From JB111 sp049856295 (lineage in GTDB: Bacteria > Actinomycetota > Actinomycetes > Actinomycetales > Actinomycetaceae), in assembly GCF_049856295.1 (NCBI RefSeq), contig NZ_JBNDMZ010000012.1, forward strand, positions 62,001-126,000: DNA of 64,000 bases. Direction: 5' to 3'. The notes beneath the pieces are model-generated. The model ran no database searches. It saw only the letters and a list, made by a program, of their open reading frames with translations, and was not told the DNA's origin. Position numbers and translations under genes: made by a program. Below are positions 8,176 to 16,574 of the stretch, in pieces. Every line of letters begins with the position of its first letter. The stretch's first letter is position 1.

Positions 8176-10632
8176 TCAGCAGTCGGCGCCGACCTGGACC
8201 GGGGCGGTGATCGACGTGACCACGCCGTCCTCGGCGCCGACCGAGACACTCATCTCGGCCGGGCCCCACTCCGTCTGCTCCGTCAGCACGTCGAGGTTGA
8301 TGTAGTCGTACGCGGTCCCCTCGTGGACGGCCGAGGACGTGGGTGCCTGCGGGTGGGCGGCGATCACGGGGCTGATCGGGTGCCCGAGGGCCACGCCGGT
8401 CGGGCCGGTCACCGTCGCGGCGCCGGCCGGTGCCGCGGGGTCGGTGAGGTAGACGCGCCACTCGGTCGCGTCGGGCGCCGTGCCGGGACGGATGAGGTGC
8501 AGACCGGCCCAGGTCGTGATCGTGCTGTCGACCGAGCAGTAGCCGTCGCCGGGGACGAACTCCTCGGCGCCGGGGCCGAACAGCTCGGACAGGGCGTCGG
8601 TCGCGGCGGTGGCCGGCCCGGCGTAGGGCAGGGAGACGAGCGTGGTGCCGTCGTCGGCGAGGAGGTCGAGGCCGCCGGTCATGATCTGGACGGTCGCCGC
8701 CCCGGCGGGCCCGGCCGCGGGGTCGGGCTCCGCAGCCTCGGGGTCCTCCGCCTCGGTCGCTCCCGGCTCGGCCGGCTCGGCCGGATCGACCGGTTCCACC
8801 GCCTCGACCGGCTCGACGGGCCCGGACGCGCCCGCGCGGAACAGGGCGACGCTCGTCGTCGACTCGGCGGCCGTGCCGATCTGCTCCCAGGTCTGCAGGT
8901 CGGAGCTGCGGTAGACGCCTCCCGCGGCCGGCGGGTCGGTCGTGCTGGCGCCGACGTAGTCGTCGACGGCCAGCCATTCGCCGTCGCCCGGGTTGAGACC
9001 GGTGAGCACGAGGCGGTCGGGCTGGGTGGGGCCGATCGCCCAGGTCGTCCCGTCGGGGCTCGTACCGGCCGAGCCGATGGGAAGGTCCCACTCGGCGTTG
9101 TTCGCCGGGTCGGCGATGCGCTCGCCCCCGACGAAGCCCCACTGCTGCCCGTCGTGGGCGAGGTCGAGGCGGACGATGTCGTCCTCGAGCGCCGACCGGG
9201 TCCACGTGATCGTGTCCGTGCTGGTGAAGAGCACCTGCATGCAGGTCCGGAACTGGCACTCGGTCGCCGTGGCGATCCAGCGTCCGTCGCCGTAGGCCAC
9301 CGAGTTCATGCCCTGGTACCGCATCTCGCCCGAGCTGCCCATGAAGGGGTTCTCGTACGGGTCGGTCGTGGCGACGCGTTCCCAGGTCTCGCCGTCGTCG
9401 CTGCGGTAGATCGCGCCGCTCGACCCGTCGCCCTCGCCGCTCTCCTCGGCGAACGACCGGTCCCCGACGGCGACCCACGTGCCGTCCCCGTAGGCGACCG
9501 CGGTCAGCGGGTCGATGACGTCGATCGCCGGTCCCCAGGTCAGCCCGTCCGTGGACGTGTGGATCGCGCCCCCGTACCGGTCGTTCACCCCGACGGCGAC
9601 GGCCAGTCCCTCACCGGCGGCGACGTCGAGCATGGGTGTGGTCTCGAGGGCGACGCTCCATTCCACGCCGTCGGGGCTGGTCTGGATGGTGCCGGACGCG
9701 GGGGCGCCCGACGGGTCGTACTGCGCCTGGACGTGCGTCGAGGACGTCGCGAGGTAGACCGTTGCGCCGGAGTGCGGGCCGACCGTGCGCTCGACGAGCT
9801 CGCCGGTGTCGAGGTTGGCGACCGTGAAGGCCGAGACGGCGTCGGCGGCCGGGGTCACGCTGACGACGCGGTCGAGGGCGAGCCCGTCCCAGGCGGCGCC
9901 GACCGTCTCGGCCTGCGCGACCGGGCCCGGCAGGTCGGGGGCCACGAGCGGGTTGCCGCACTCGCACCGCACGGCGGGGGCGCCGCGGTCGTCGACCATG
10001 ACGGCGGATCCCGCCTGCAGCACCGCCTGGTGCGGGGTGGCGGCGCCGCCGGAGAACCCGTGGTTGGTGACGAGCGTGTCGGTGGTCAGCACCACGGAGG
10101 TCAGGCCGTCGACGTACTCGGGGATCGCCTCGGCGTCGATGTCGAGGACGCCGGCCCAGGCAGCCGCCTTCTCGTCGTCGTCGGCGAGGAAGGCGACCAG
10201 CGACTCCGGGTCGCAGACGTCGCTCACGCTCGACCCGCCGTACAGGCCCGGTGCCGTTCCGGAGACGGTCGAGGTGCTCGTTCCCGGGGTGGTGCTCGCG
10301 CCCGTGGTCAGCTCGGCCGTCCGCGCGACGATCGTGTCGACGAAGGGCGAGCTCGTGTCGATCTCCGGGGCGGTGACCGTCTCGGTGAACGGGCTCTCGC
10401 CCGGCTCGTCGGCTGGCTCGAGCTTGACGACGTGCACCGCCTCGGTGGCGTCTCCGCCGCTCGCGGCCGGGGCGACTGGGTCGGTGGACGCGCCGTCCGT
10501 CTCGTCGAGGAGACGCACCGCGACCAGGGTCGCCGCGACGACCGCGGCCACTGCGACGAGCGCGACGAGGACGAGGACGATCGGGCGGCGTGGTCGGGGG
10601 GGCCGTGCGGGCATGGCGTCGGGTGCGGACAT
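8176..10632 (-). CDS. Membrane-anchored extracellular protein with BNR-like beta-propeller repeats
   Basis: An 818-residue protein. A short Pro/Arg-rich cytoplasmic segment precedes one transmembrane helix at about residues 17-41 (IVLVLVALVAVAAVVAATLVAV), so the remainder should lie outside the membrane. The first outside domain (about 125-300) has CDPESLVAFLADDDEKAAAW and CECGNPL, resembling DUF6777. It is followed by at least six sialidase/BNR-like blades with an Asp-box-type core: SPDGVEWS, STDGLTWG, SDDGETWE, STDTITWT, SPDGTTWA, SSDLQTWE. A Pro/Glu/Ala linker (EPVEAVEPVDPAEPAEP) leads to a C-terminal domain. No catalytic residues were identified, and ligand or enzyme function is unknown. 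Confidence 0.8.
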   Translation of the reverse strand: MSAPDAMPARPPRPRRPIVLVLVALVAVAAVVAATLVAVRLLDETDGASTDPVAPAASGGDATEAVHVVKLEPADEPGESPFTETVTAPEIDTSSPFVDTIVARTAELTTGASTTPGTSTSTVSGTAPGLYGGSSVSDVCDPESLVAFLADDDEKAAAWAGVLDIDAEAIPEYVDGLTSVVLTTDTLVTNHGFSGGAATPHQAVLQAGSAVMVDDRGAPAVRCECGNPLVAPDLPGPVAQAETVGAAWDGLALDRVVSVTPAADAVSAFTVANLDTGELVERTVGPHSGATVYLATSSTHVQAQYDPSGAPASGTIQTSPDGVEWSVALETTPMLDVAAGEGLAVAVGVNDRYGGAIHTSTDGLTWGPAIDVIDPLTAVAYGDGTWVAVGDRSFAEESGEGDGSSGAIYRSDDGETWERVATTDPYENPFMGSSGEMRYQGMNSVAYGDGRWIATATECQFRTCMQVLFTSTDTITWTRSALEDDIVRLDLAHDGQQWGFVGGERIADPANNAEWDLPIGSAGTSPDGTTWAIGPTQPDRLVLTGLNPGDGEWLAVDDYVGASTTDPPAAGGVYRSSDLQTWEQIGTAAESTTSVALFRAGASGPVEPVEAVEPVDPAEPAEPGATEAEDPEAAEPDPAAGPAGAATVQIMTGGLDLLADDGTTLVSLPYAGPATAATDALSELFGPGAEEFVPGDGYCSVDSTITTWAGLHLIRPGTAPDATEWRVYLTDPAAPAGAATVTGPTGVALGHPISPVIAAHPQAPTSSAVHEGTAYDYINLDVLTEQTEWGPAEMSVSVGAEDGVVTSITAPVQVGADC

Positions 10633-10920
10633 GGTGGTGCCCTTCGAGGGGTGCGCGAGAGCCCGTGGGCTGTCCGGGGGGACCGCAGGTGGCGCGAGCG
10701 TAGGGCTCGGGTCGGCGCGCGCGACAGCCTCGAGGGCGTCGTTCCCTCATGTCCGGCACAGGTTCGGCACCTGCTCGGCGCCGGCTAGGCACTGCCTCGA
10801 CGCTCCGGGCGGGGCGGCTCGGGCCGCGAGCTCGGCACGCCCCGGCGAACCCCTCGGCGTATGTTCGAGGTGTCGGCGTCGACCCGATCGGGCGCCGCGC
10901 GAGTGGGCGAGGAGGAACGG

Positions 10921-11259
10921 ATGGGACTCCGGATCAAGCGTGTCTACGACGACGCGGCCGAGGCGGACGGGTACCGCGTGCTCGTCGACCGCATCTGGCC
11001 GCGCGGCGTGAAGAAGGAGGACGCTCGCATCGACGAGTGGCTCAAGGACGTCGCCCCGTCGACCGACCTGCGGAAGTGGTTCGGCCACGACCCGGACAGG
11101 TACGAGGAGTTCGCCGGCCGTTACGAGTCCGAGCTCGACGGGTCCGACGCCCTGAGTCATCTCGAGGACCTGGTCGACGAGCACCGCACGGTCACCCTCG
11201 TCTACGCCGCGAAGGACACCGAGCACAGCCACGCGAAGGTGCTCGCCGGCCTGCTCTGA
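10921..11259 (+). CDS. DUF488 family protein
   Basis: A 112-residue protein of the short DUF488 type (YeaO-like). Diagnostic parts are VYDDAAEADGYRVLVDRIWPRGVKKEDARID near the N-terminus, LRKWFGHDP in the middle and TLVYAAKDTEHSHAKVL at the end. The function is not established; family members are cytoplasmic and occasionally linked to stress. The frame opens at 10861, but the ATG at 10921 is preceded by AGGAGGAAC and gives the family-typical start. Confidence 0.85.
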   Translation: MGLRIKRVYDDAAEADGYRVLVDRIWPRGVKKEDARIDEWLKDVAPSTDLRKWFGHDPDRYEEFAGRYESELDGSDALSHLEDLVDEHRTVTLVYAAKDTEHSHAKVLAGLL

Positions 11260-11347
11260 GCGGAGGTGCGGCCTGCACCACCCGTCGTCGACGCCTCGCT
11301 CGGGGGCCGAACCAGCGGGACGGGCTCGGGGCTGCAACGCTGGTTGG

Positions 11348-12475
11348 ATGCGAACCGTCGGAGTTGAGGAAGAGCTTCTGCTCGTCGAGGCCGGCACCGG
11401 TCGTGCGTTGCCGGTGGCGTCGGAGGTGATCGCCCGCGCCGAGGAGCGAGGCTCGGGCGCGAACGCTGGCGAAGGCGTCGTCGGACTGCTCGAGAGCGAG
11501 CTCCAGCAGCAGCAGGTCGAGAGCAAGACGCACCCGACGATCGAGCTCTCCGCCGTCGAGTCCGAGCTCCACTCCCTCCGGCGCGCCGCCGACGACGCAG
11601 CCCAGGAGGTCGGTGCCCGGCTCGCGGCGATCGCGGTCTGCCCGACACCCGTCGTCCCCGTGACCACGCCGTCCCCGCGCTACCGGGAGATCGCCGAGCG
11701 CTTCGGCCCGATCGCGACCGAGAGCCTCACGTGCGGGCTCCACGTGCACGTGCGGGTGGCCGACGCCGAGGAGGCGGTCGGCGTGATCGACCGGATCCGC
11801 GTGTGGTTGCCCGTGCTGCTCGCCCTGAGCGCGAACTCCCCCTACGTGGAGGGGCTCGACACCGGGTACGGCAGCTACCGGTCGCAGGTCCAGCACCGGT
11901 GGCCGTCGTCGGGACCGAGCGAGCTGTTCGGCTCGGCGCGCGCGTACGAGGAGACCGTGGCGTCCATGCTCGGCACGGGGGTCCTCATGGACCGCGGGAT
12001 GGTCTACTTCGACGCCCGGACGTCGGCGGACCACCCGACGGTGGAGCTCCGTGTCGCGGACATCTGCCTGAGCGCCTCCGAGGCGGTCCTCGTGGCCGCG
12101 TTCGCCCGCGCCATGGTGGAGACGGCGGCACGACGCTGGGCGGACGGCGAGCCCGCGCCGGCGGTTCCGGCGGCCGTGATCCGGCTCGCGCAGTGGCAGG
12201 CGGCCCGGCACGGACTGACCGGCGATCTGCTCGACCCGCGCACCGCCCGGCCCGCACCTGCGTGGGAGGTGCTGGACGGCGTCGTCGACGAGCTCCGGCC
12301 TGCCCTGCGCGAGACCGGCGACGAGGAACGTGTCACCGACGGACTCGCGCGCCTGCGCGAGGCCGGGACCGGGTCCGAGCGTCAACGAGCGGAGCTGGAA
12401 CGGACCGGGAGCATGGAGCGCCTGATGGACTTCGTCGTCCGGGAGACCTCGGCGTCCGGTCCTGCCGGGACGTGA
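11348..12475 (+). CDS. Carboxylate-amine ligase, YbdK/GCS2 family
   Basis: A 375-residue ATP-grasp-like ligase of the glutamate-cysteine ligase type 2 family. The N-terminus VGVEEELLLVEAGTG is the metal/glutamate-binding start of GCS2 proteins. Further blocks are ESKTHPTIELS, TCGLHVHVRV (paired His), YRSQVQHRWPSSGPSELFGS and DARTSADHPTVELRVADICLS. Relatives form weak gamma-glutamyl-amino acid bonds, and actinobacteria use related enzymes in ergothioneine-type pathways; the substrate here is unknown. AACGCT lies six bases before the ATG, consistent with leaderless translation. No partner genes adjoin it. Confidence 0.85.
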   Translation: MRTVGVEEELLLVEAGTGRALPVASEVIARAEERGSGANAGEGVVGLLESELQQQQVESKTHPTIELSAVESELHSLRRAADDAAQEVGARLAAIAVCPTPVVPVTTPSPRYREIAERFGPIATESLTCGLHVHVRVADAEEAVGVIDRIRVWLPVLLALSANSPYVEGLDTGYGSYRSQVQHRWPSSGPSELFGSARAYEETVASMLGTGVLMDRGMVYFDARTSADHPTVELRVADICLSASEAVLVAAFARAMVETAARRWADGEPAPAVPAAVIRLAQWQAARHGLTGDLLDPRTARPAPAWEVLDGVVDELRPALRETGDEERVTDGLARLREAGTGSERQRAELERTGSMERLMDFVVRETSASGPAGT

Positions 12476-12499
12476 CGGGCGCCGTTCCGTCCGCGGCGA

Positions 12500-13042
12500 C
12501 TACCCGCGTGCGCCCTCCCACGGGTAGCCCGCCTCGACGAGCACCGCGCGGTGCCGGTCCTTGTCGCCCTCGACCTCGGCGTCGAACAGCGACCGACCCT
12601 GCGCGGTCTCGATGACGAGGTGCGAGCCCCGGCGGTAGGTCGCGGCCACGTCGTCGCGGTCGATGACACGCTCGACGTCGCCCCCGCGGACGACCTCGAT
12701 CTCGCCCGGTCCGACGCGTAGCACCGGGGTGCGCGAGACGACGACCAGGCCGATCAGCAGCCCGACGACGAGGCCCAGCAGCGGCCGCCCCCACACGAGC
12801 CACGACTGGTCGAACGAACCGAGGAGCTCGAGCGGGCCCTGGAACGGCATCCACGGCAGGCTCGACGCCCAGCCCGCGAGCACGGGGACCAGCGCGCCGA
12901 CGATCGCCCCGGCGCCGCCGAAGATGACGAGCACCCACGCGCGGTCGGATCCGCTGAAGCCCCCGATGGTGGTCGTTCCGGAGGGCTGACCTGCCGGTTC
13001 GTCGTCGGGCGTCGCTGCGTCGTCCGGGTGTCCCGCGTCCAT
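12500..13042 (-). CDS. Small membrane protein, possibly YqeB-like
   Basis: A 180-residue protein. After a polar N-terminus, two hydrophobic segments are visible: roughly residues 31-53 (WVLVIFGGAGAIVGALVPVLAGW) and 75-97 (PLLGLVVGLLIGLVVV). The C-terminal half is a beta-rich, PH-like soluble domain (VLRVGPGEIEVVRGGDVERVI...LFDAEVEGDKDRHRAVLVEAGYPW). The layout resembles the YqeB family, but I am not certain. The frame runs on to 13255 through repeat DNA; the ATG at 13042 is the sensible start, with TACCGT eight bases upstream. It converges with the GCS2 ligase gene. Confidence 0.7.
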   Translation of the reverse strand: MDAGHPDDAATPDDEPAGQPSGTTTIGGFSGSDRAWVLVIFGGAGAIVGALVPVLAGWASSLPWMPFQGPLELLGSFDQSWLVWGRPLLGLVVGLLIGLVVVSRTPVLRVGPGEIEVVRGGDVERVIDRDDVAATYRRGSHLVIETAQGRSLFDAEVEGDKDRHRAVLVEAGYPWEGARG

Positions 13043-13147
13043 GGTCGGCAACGGTAGCGAGGTGGGTAGGCCCGCAGGTGGGTGGCACGGGGTGTCGGGA
13101 TGGATCGGAGAGCGGGGGCACGACGACGAACGGCAGCCGTGATGGCG

Positions 13148-13240
13148 CTGAGCCGCACTCTCGACCGGTCGGGGGCGATTCCCCACCGCAATCTCGACGT
13201 GCACCAACCGCAATCTCGACGACGACGAACCGCAGTCTCG
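13148..13240. repeat. Dispersed repeat locus: about four copies
   Basis: At least four copies with core CCGCA(A/C/G)TCTCG: one of the AC subfamily (CTGAGCCGCACTCTCGACC, 13148-13166), then three of the AA/AG type between 13186 and 13240. The last two are spaced at 22 bp. All share one orientation. A decayed copy (CCGCGAACTCGG) follows near 13255. The locus sits in the 425-bp divergent gap 13043-13467, which holds no gene and ends with a CTTTCTAGCGT -10-like box (13361-13369) and an ACGAGGAG Shine-Dalgarno for the next operon. Confidence 0.85.
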
Positions 13241-13467
13241 GTGAGGAGTGGCCAACCGCGAACTCGGCGGGAAACCGGCGGGTCGGGCGGCGGGGTGAGC
13301 GTCGTCGTGAGAGTTCTGAGGACGGTCTCATCTCGGTAACGAGTCGCGCTCACCTGGGCTTTCTAGCGTCCTGGTCAGTCGCACACATCGGGTGCTGCGG
13401 CACGGACAGCACACCGACACATCGACGGCACGGCCCAGCGGCCTTCCCAGACGCACGAGGAGTCACC

Positions 13468-14607
13468 ATGACCACGTTCGACCTTCCCCAGGCCGAGACC
13501 CGTTCCGAGCTCGACGCCCGCGCCCTCGTGGCCTCCGCGAAGTGGGCCTACACGACCCGCCGCATCGACCTCGACCGGGGCGCGCAGCTGATCACCGACC
13601 CGACCACGGCCCCGCGGATCGGCGACGTCGTCCTCGCCCGCATCACCGCGGTCGGCCAGCACAAGCGCATCGAGCTCCAGACCGGCCGCCGCGCCACGCT
13701 CTACCCGGGCGACGTCGTCGGGCTCTGCTACGGCAGCCGCTACGCCCCGGACCAGTTCCTCGCCGAGATCCCCGCGGACATCGGGCCGTGCCACATGGCC
13801 GCCGCCGGCGGGATCGCCGCGCAGGTCGAGCTCGCGCACTCCGCCATGGGTGCCGCGACGGCGATCGAGCCGATCGGTCTGCTGGCCGACTCCGAGGGCC
13901 GCCGCCTCAACCTGCGCGACGCCGCCATCGCCCCGGTCTCGCCGCTCAGCTCGCACCGGGCACCGACGATCGCGGTCGTCGGCTCCTCGATGAACGCCGG
14001 CAAGACGACGACGGCCGCCGAGCTCGTCCGCGGCCTGCGCGCCGCCGGCCTGCGGGTCGGGGCCGCCAAGGTGACCGGGACCGGCGCGGGCGGCGACGTC
14101 TGGCTCTTCACGGACTCCGGCGCCGACGTCGTCTACGACTTCACCGCCGCCGGCGCACCCTCGACCTTCGGGCTCGACGACGAGACGATCCGCGAGATCT
14201 TCCGGACCCTCACCACGCAGCTGGCCGTCGACCGCACGGACGTCAACGTCATCGAGGTGGCGGACGGGCTGTACCACGAGGAGACGGCCGCGCTCATCAC
14301 GCACGAGCTGTTCCGCGACCAGGTCGACGGCGTCGTCTTCGCCGCGCGTGACGCGCTCGGTGCCGTCGCGGGCGTGGACTGGCTCGCCGACGCCGGCCTG
14401 CCGCTCCTCGCGGTCAGCGGCGTCCTCACCGCGTCCCCGCTCGCGATGCGCGAGCTCGAGCGCCTCGACGGCGAGCTGCCCGTGGTCGACACGATGGTGC
14501 TCGAGCAGGCGGACCGCGCTCTCGAGGTGCGCGACGCCGCCCTCGCCGCCCGCACCCGTCACGTCCCGGGTCTCGCGGCGATCGCCGAGGACGCGAAGGC
14601 GGTCTGA
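13468..14607 (+). CDS. P-loop protein with DUF1611-like C-terminal domain
   Basis: A 379-residue cytoplasmic protein. The N-terminal 165 residues include a beta-rich segment (GDVVLARITAVGQHKRIEL...GRRATLYPGDVVGLCYGSRY). From about residue 170 there is a nucleotide-binding domain with Walker A GSSMNAGKTTTAAEL and a later VIEVADGLYHEE block, matching DUF1611/MobB-like NTPases. A DUF1611 protein (DgcN) has been linked to D-glutamate N-acetylation, but this one differs and no reaction is claimed. An ACGAGGAG Shine-Dalgarno precedes the ATG. It ends two bases before the ABC transporter start and is probably first in the operon reaching 19734. Confidence 0.75.
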   Translation: MTTFDLPQAETRSELDARALVASAKWAYTTRRIDLDRGAQLITDPTTAPRIGDVVLARITAVGQHKRIELQTGRRATLYPGDVVGLCYGSRYAPDQFLAEIPADIGPCHMAAAGGIAAQVELAHSAMGAATAIEPIGLLADSEGRRLNLRDAAIAPVSPLSSHRAPTIAVVGSSMNAGKTTTAAELVRGLRAAGLRVGAAKVTGTGAGGDVWLFTDSGADVVYDFTAAGAPSTFGLDDETIREIFRTLTTQLAVDRTDVNVIEVADGLYHEETAALITHELFRDQVDGVVFAARDALGAVAGVDWLADAGLPLLAVSGVLTASPLAMRELERLDGELPVVDTMVLEQADRALEVRDAALAARTRHVPGLAAIAEDAKAV

Positions 14608-14609
14608 CC

Positions 14610-16574
14610 ATGACCCGTTCGGTTCCCCTCCCGACGGGCGCCCCCACCCCGCACACGGCGCCGACCCCGGCGGAGCACGACGACCTCCCTCACGTGTGGG
14701 CGCGGCCCGGCGCACCGGCGTCGGCCGCGGCCTCGGCCGCGAACGAGCGGACGACCTCCGACGACGACACGCGGACCGCGATCGTCGACACCCGGACGAG
14801 CTCCGACGACGCGCCGGCCACCGCCGCACCGAGCACCTCCGCCCCGAGCCCCGCCCCCGAGACCCCGAAGCCGATCGGCCACGGCCGCCGACTCCGGTTC
14901 GTCCTGCTCATCGGCATCGGCGTGGGCCAGGCAGTCGCCGCGGTCGGCGTCGCGATGCTCACCCAGCGCGGCTTCGACACCCTCCTCGGCAGCGCGACCG
15001 GCCAGGGCGGCGCGGCGGGGGCCGGCGCCATGAGCCTCACCGTCCTCGTCCTCGGCCTCCTCGCCTGCGTGCTCATCAGCGCCTGGATGCGCGGCGCCGA
15101 GCGCACGGAGTCGGAGAAGCTCGGCCAGCACTACGTCACCGAGGTCCGCGCGGTCCTCTTCCGCCACCTCACCCGTGTCCCGGCCCGCGAGCTCGGCCGG
15201 CGCGGCCGCGGGGACATGCTGATGAAGTTCGTCGGCGACCTCTCGGCCCTGCGCCTGTGGGTGAGCCGCGGCCTCGCCCGCCTCACCGTCGCCGGCGTCG
15301 CGATCGTCCTCGCGATCGCGGCCGTCGCGTGGATGAACCTCACGCTCGGCCTCGCCGTCGGGGCGGTCCTGGTGATCGGGGCCCTCCTCACCCTCGCGAT
15401 CACGCCGTGGATGATGCGGACGGCCAAGGTCTCGCGCCGCCGGCGCTCCCGCCTGACCGGCGAGGTCACCGAGCGGCTCACCCAGGTCGCCGTCCTCCAG
15501 GCCGCCGGCCAGGAGCGCCGCGAGAGCAAGCGCGTGGGCCGGCACAGCGACAAGGTCGCGGCCGCGATGGTCGACCAGGCCCGGGCCTCCGGCGCCGCGC
15601 GCGCCATCGCCGAGGGCACCGCCGTGGCCGCGAGCGCCGCTGCGCTCGTCGTCGGCGGCATCGAGGTCACCGCGGGCCGCGCCTCGCCCGGCACGATCGT
15701 CGCCGGCGTGTCCGTGGCCGGCATGCTCGCCGGCTACCTGCGCGACCTCGGCCGGGTCGCCGAGTACGCCTCCCGCGCCACGGTGGCCCGCGCCGCCGTC
15801 CGCCGGTTCCTCGACATCCCGCCGCTGCCCGTCCTGCCCGGCGCGCCGGACATCGAGGTCGAGCGCGGCCTCGTCGAGGTCGACTCCGTCCACCTCGGCA
15901 CCGCCCTGCAGGACGTGACGGTGCGCGCCGAGCCCGGCACGCGGGTCGCCGTCGTCGGCCCCAACGGGGCGGGCAAGTCCACGCTCACCTCGGTCATCGC
16001 CCGCCTCGTCGACCCCGACTCGGGCACGGTGCGCATCGACGGCCAGGACGTCGCCACCCACTCGCTGCGGTCGGTGCGCCGGTCGATCGGCATCTCCTCG
16101 CCGAGCATGCCGCTGCTCTCGGGCAGCGTCCGCCGCAACGTCACCTACCGGATCCCCAAGGTCGACGAGGCCGAGCTCGAGCGCGTGAGCCGCCTGTGCG
16201 GGCTCGACGAGCTCGTCGCCTCCCTGCCCGACGGCTGGGACACGAACGTCGGCCCCGGCGGCGGCCAGCTCTCCGCCGGCCAGCAGGCGCGCATCAGCAT
16301 CGCGCGCGCCGCCCTGGGCCGCCCCGCGCTCCTCGTCCTCGACGAGGCCGAGGCGCACCTCGACCCCGAGAACTCCAAGGTGGTCGACCGGGTCCTCGCC
16401 GACCACCGCGGCACCGCGCTCGTGGTCACGCACCGGCACGAGCTCATGGCGTCCTCCGACGTCGTGTGGTGCCTCGAGGACGGCCGTCTCGTCCGCGTCG
16501 CGACGCCGGCGGAGCTCCTCTCCGACGACGACGAGGCCGCCACCGCGCTGCTCGCCGAGGCGGTGCCGGCATGA
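14610..16574 (+). CDS. ABC transporter, fused membrane and ATPase domains (exporter half-transporter)
   Basis: A 654-residue ABC exporter. About 85 low-complexity residues (Thr/Ala/Pro) precede the membrane domain with helices from about 92 to 380 (FVLLIGIGVGQAVAAVGVAML onward). The nucleotide-binding domain has Walker A VVGPNGAGKSTL, the signature LSAGQQARISIARAAL, Walker B ALLVLDEAEAHLDP and the switch histidine in VVTHRHE. The D-loop region reads EAEAHLDP rather than the usual ATSALD. It is likely to act as a homodimer exporting an unknown product. The ATG follows the P-loop gene by two bases, and its stop overlaps the next start (ATGA). Confidence 0.88.
   Translation: MTRSVPLPTGAPTPHTAPTPAEHDDLPHVWARPGAPASAAASAANERTTSDDDTRTAIVDTRTSSDDAPATAAPSTSAPSPAPETPKPIGHGRRLRFVLLIGIGVGQAVAAVGVAMLTQRGFDTLLGSATGQGGAAGAGAMSLTVLVLGLLACVLISAWMRGAERTESEKLGQHYVTEVRAVLFRHLTRVPARELGRRGRGDMLMKFVGDLSALRLWVSRGLARLTVAGVAIVLAIAAVAWMNLTLGLAVGAVLVIGALLTLAITPWMMRTAKVSRRRRSRLTGEVTERLTQVAVLQAAGQERRESKRVGRHSDKVAAAMVDQARASGAARAIAEGTAVAASAAALVVGGIEVTAGRASPGTIVAGVSVAGMLAGYLRDLGRVAEYASRATVARAAVRRFLDIPPLPVLPGAPDIEVERGLVEVDSVHLGTALQDVTVRAEPGTRVAVVGPNGAGKSTLTSVIARLVDPDSGTVRIDGQDVATHSLRSVRRSIGISSPSMPLLSGSVRRNVTYRIPKVDEAELERVSRLCGLDELVASLPDGWDTNVGPGGGQLSAGQQARISIARAALGRPALLVLDEAEAHLDPENSKVVDRVLADHRGTALVVTHRHELMASSDVVWCLEDGRLVRVATPAELLSDDDEAATALLAEAVPA

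Noticed and set aside
13330..13370. ECF-sigma promoter (GTAAC ... CGTC) for the 13.4 kb operon
   Set aside because: The spacing between the two elements is about 26 bp, too long for known ECF promoters; only the TAGCGT box is kept as a possible -10.
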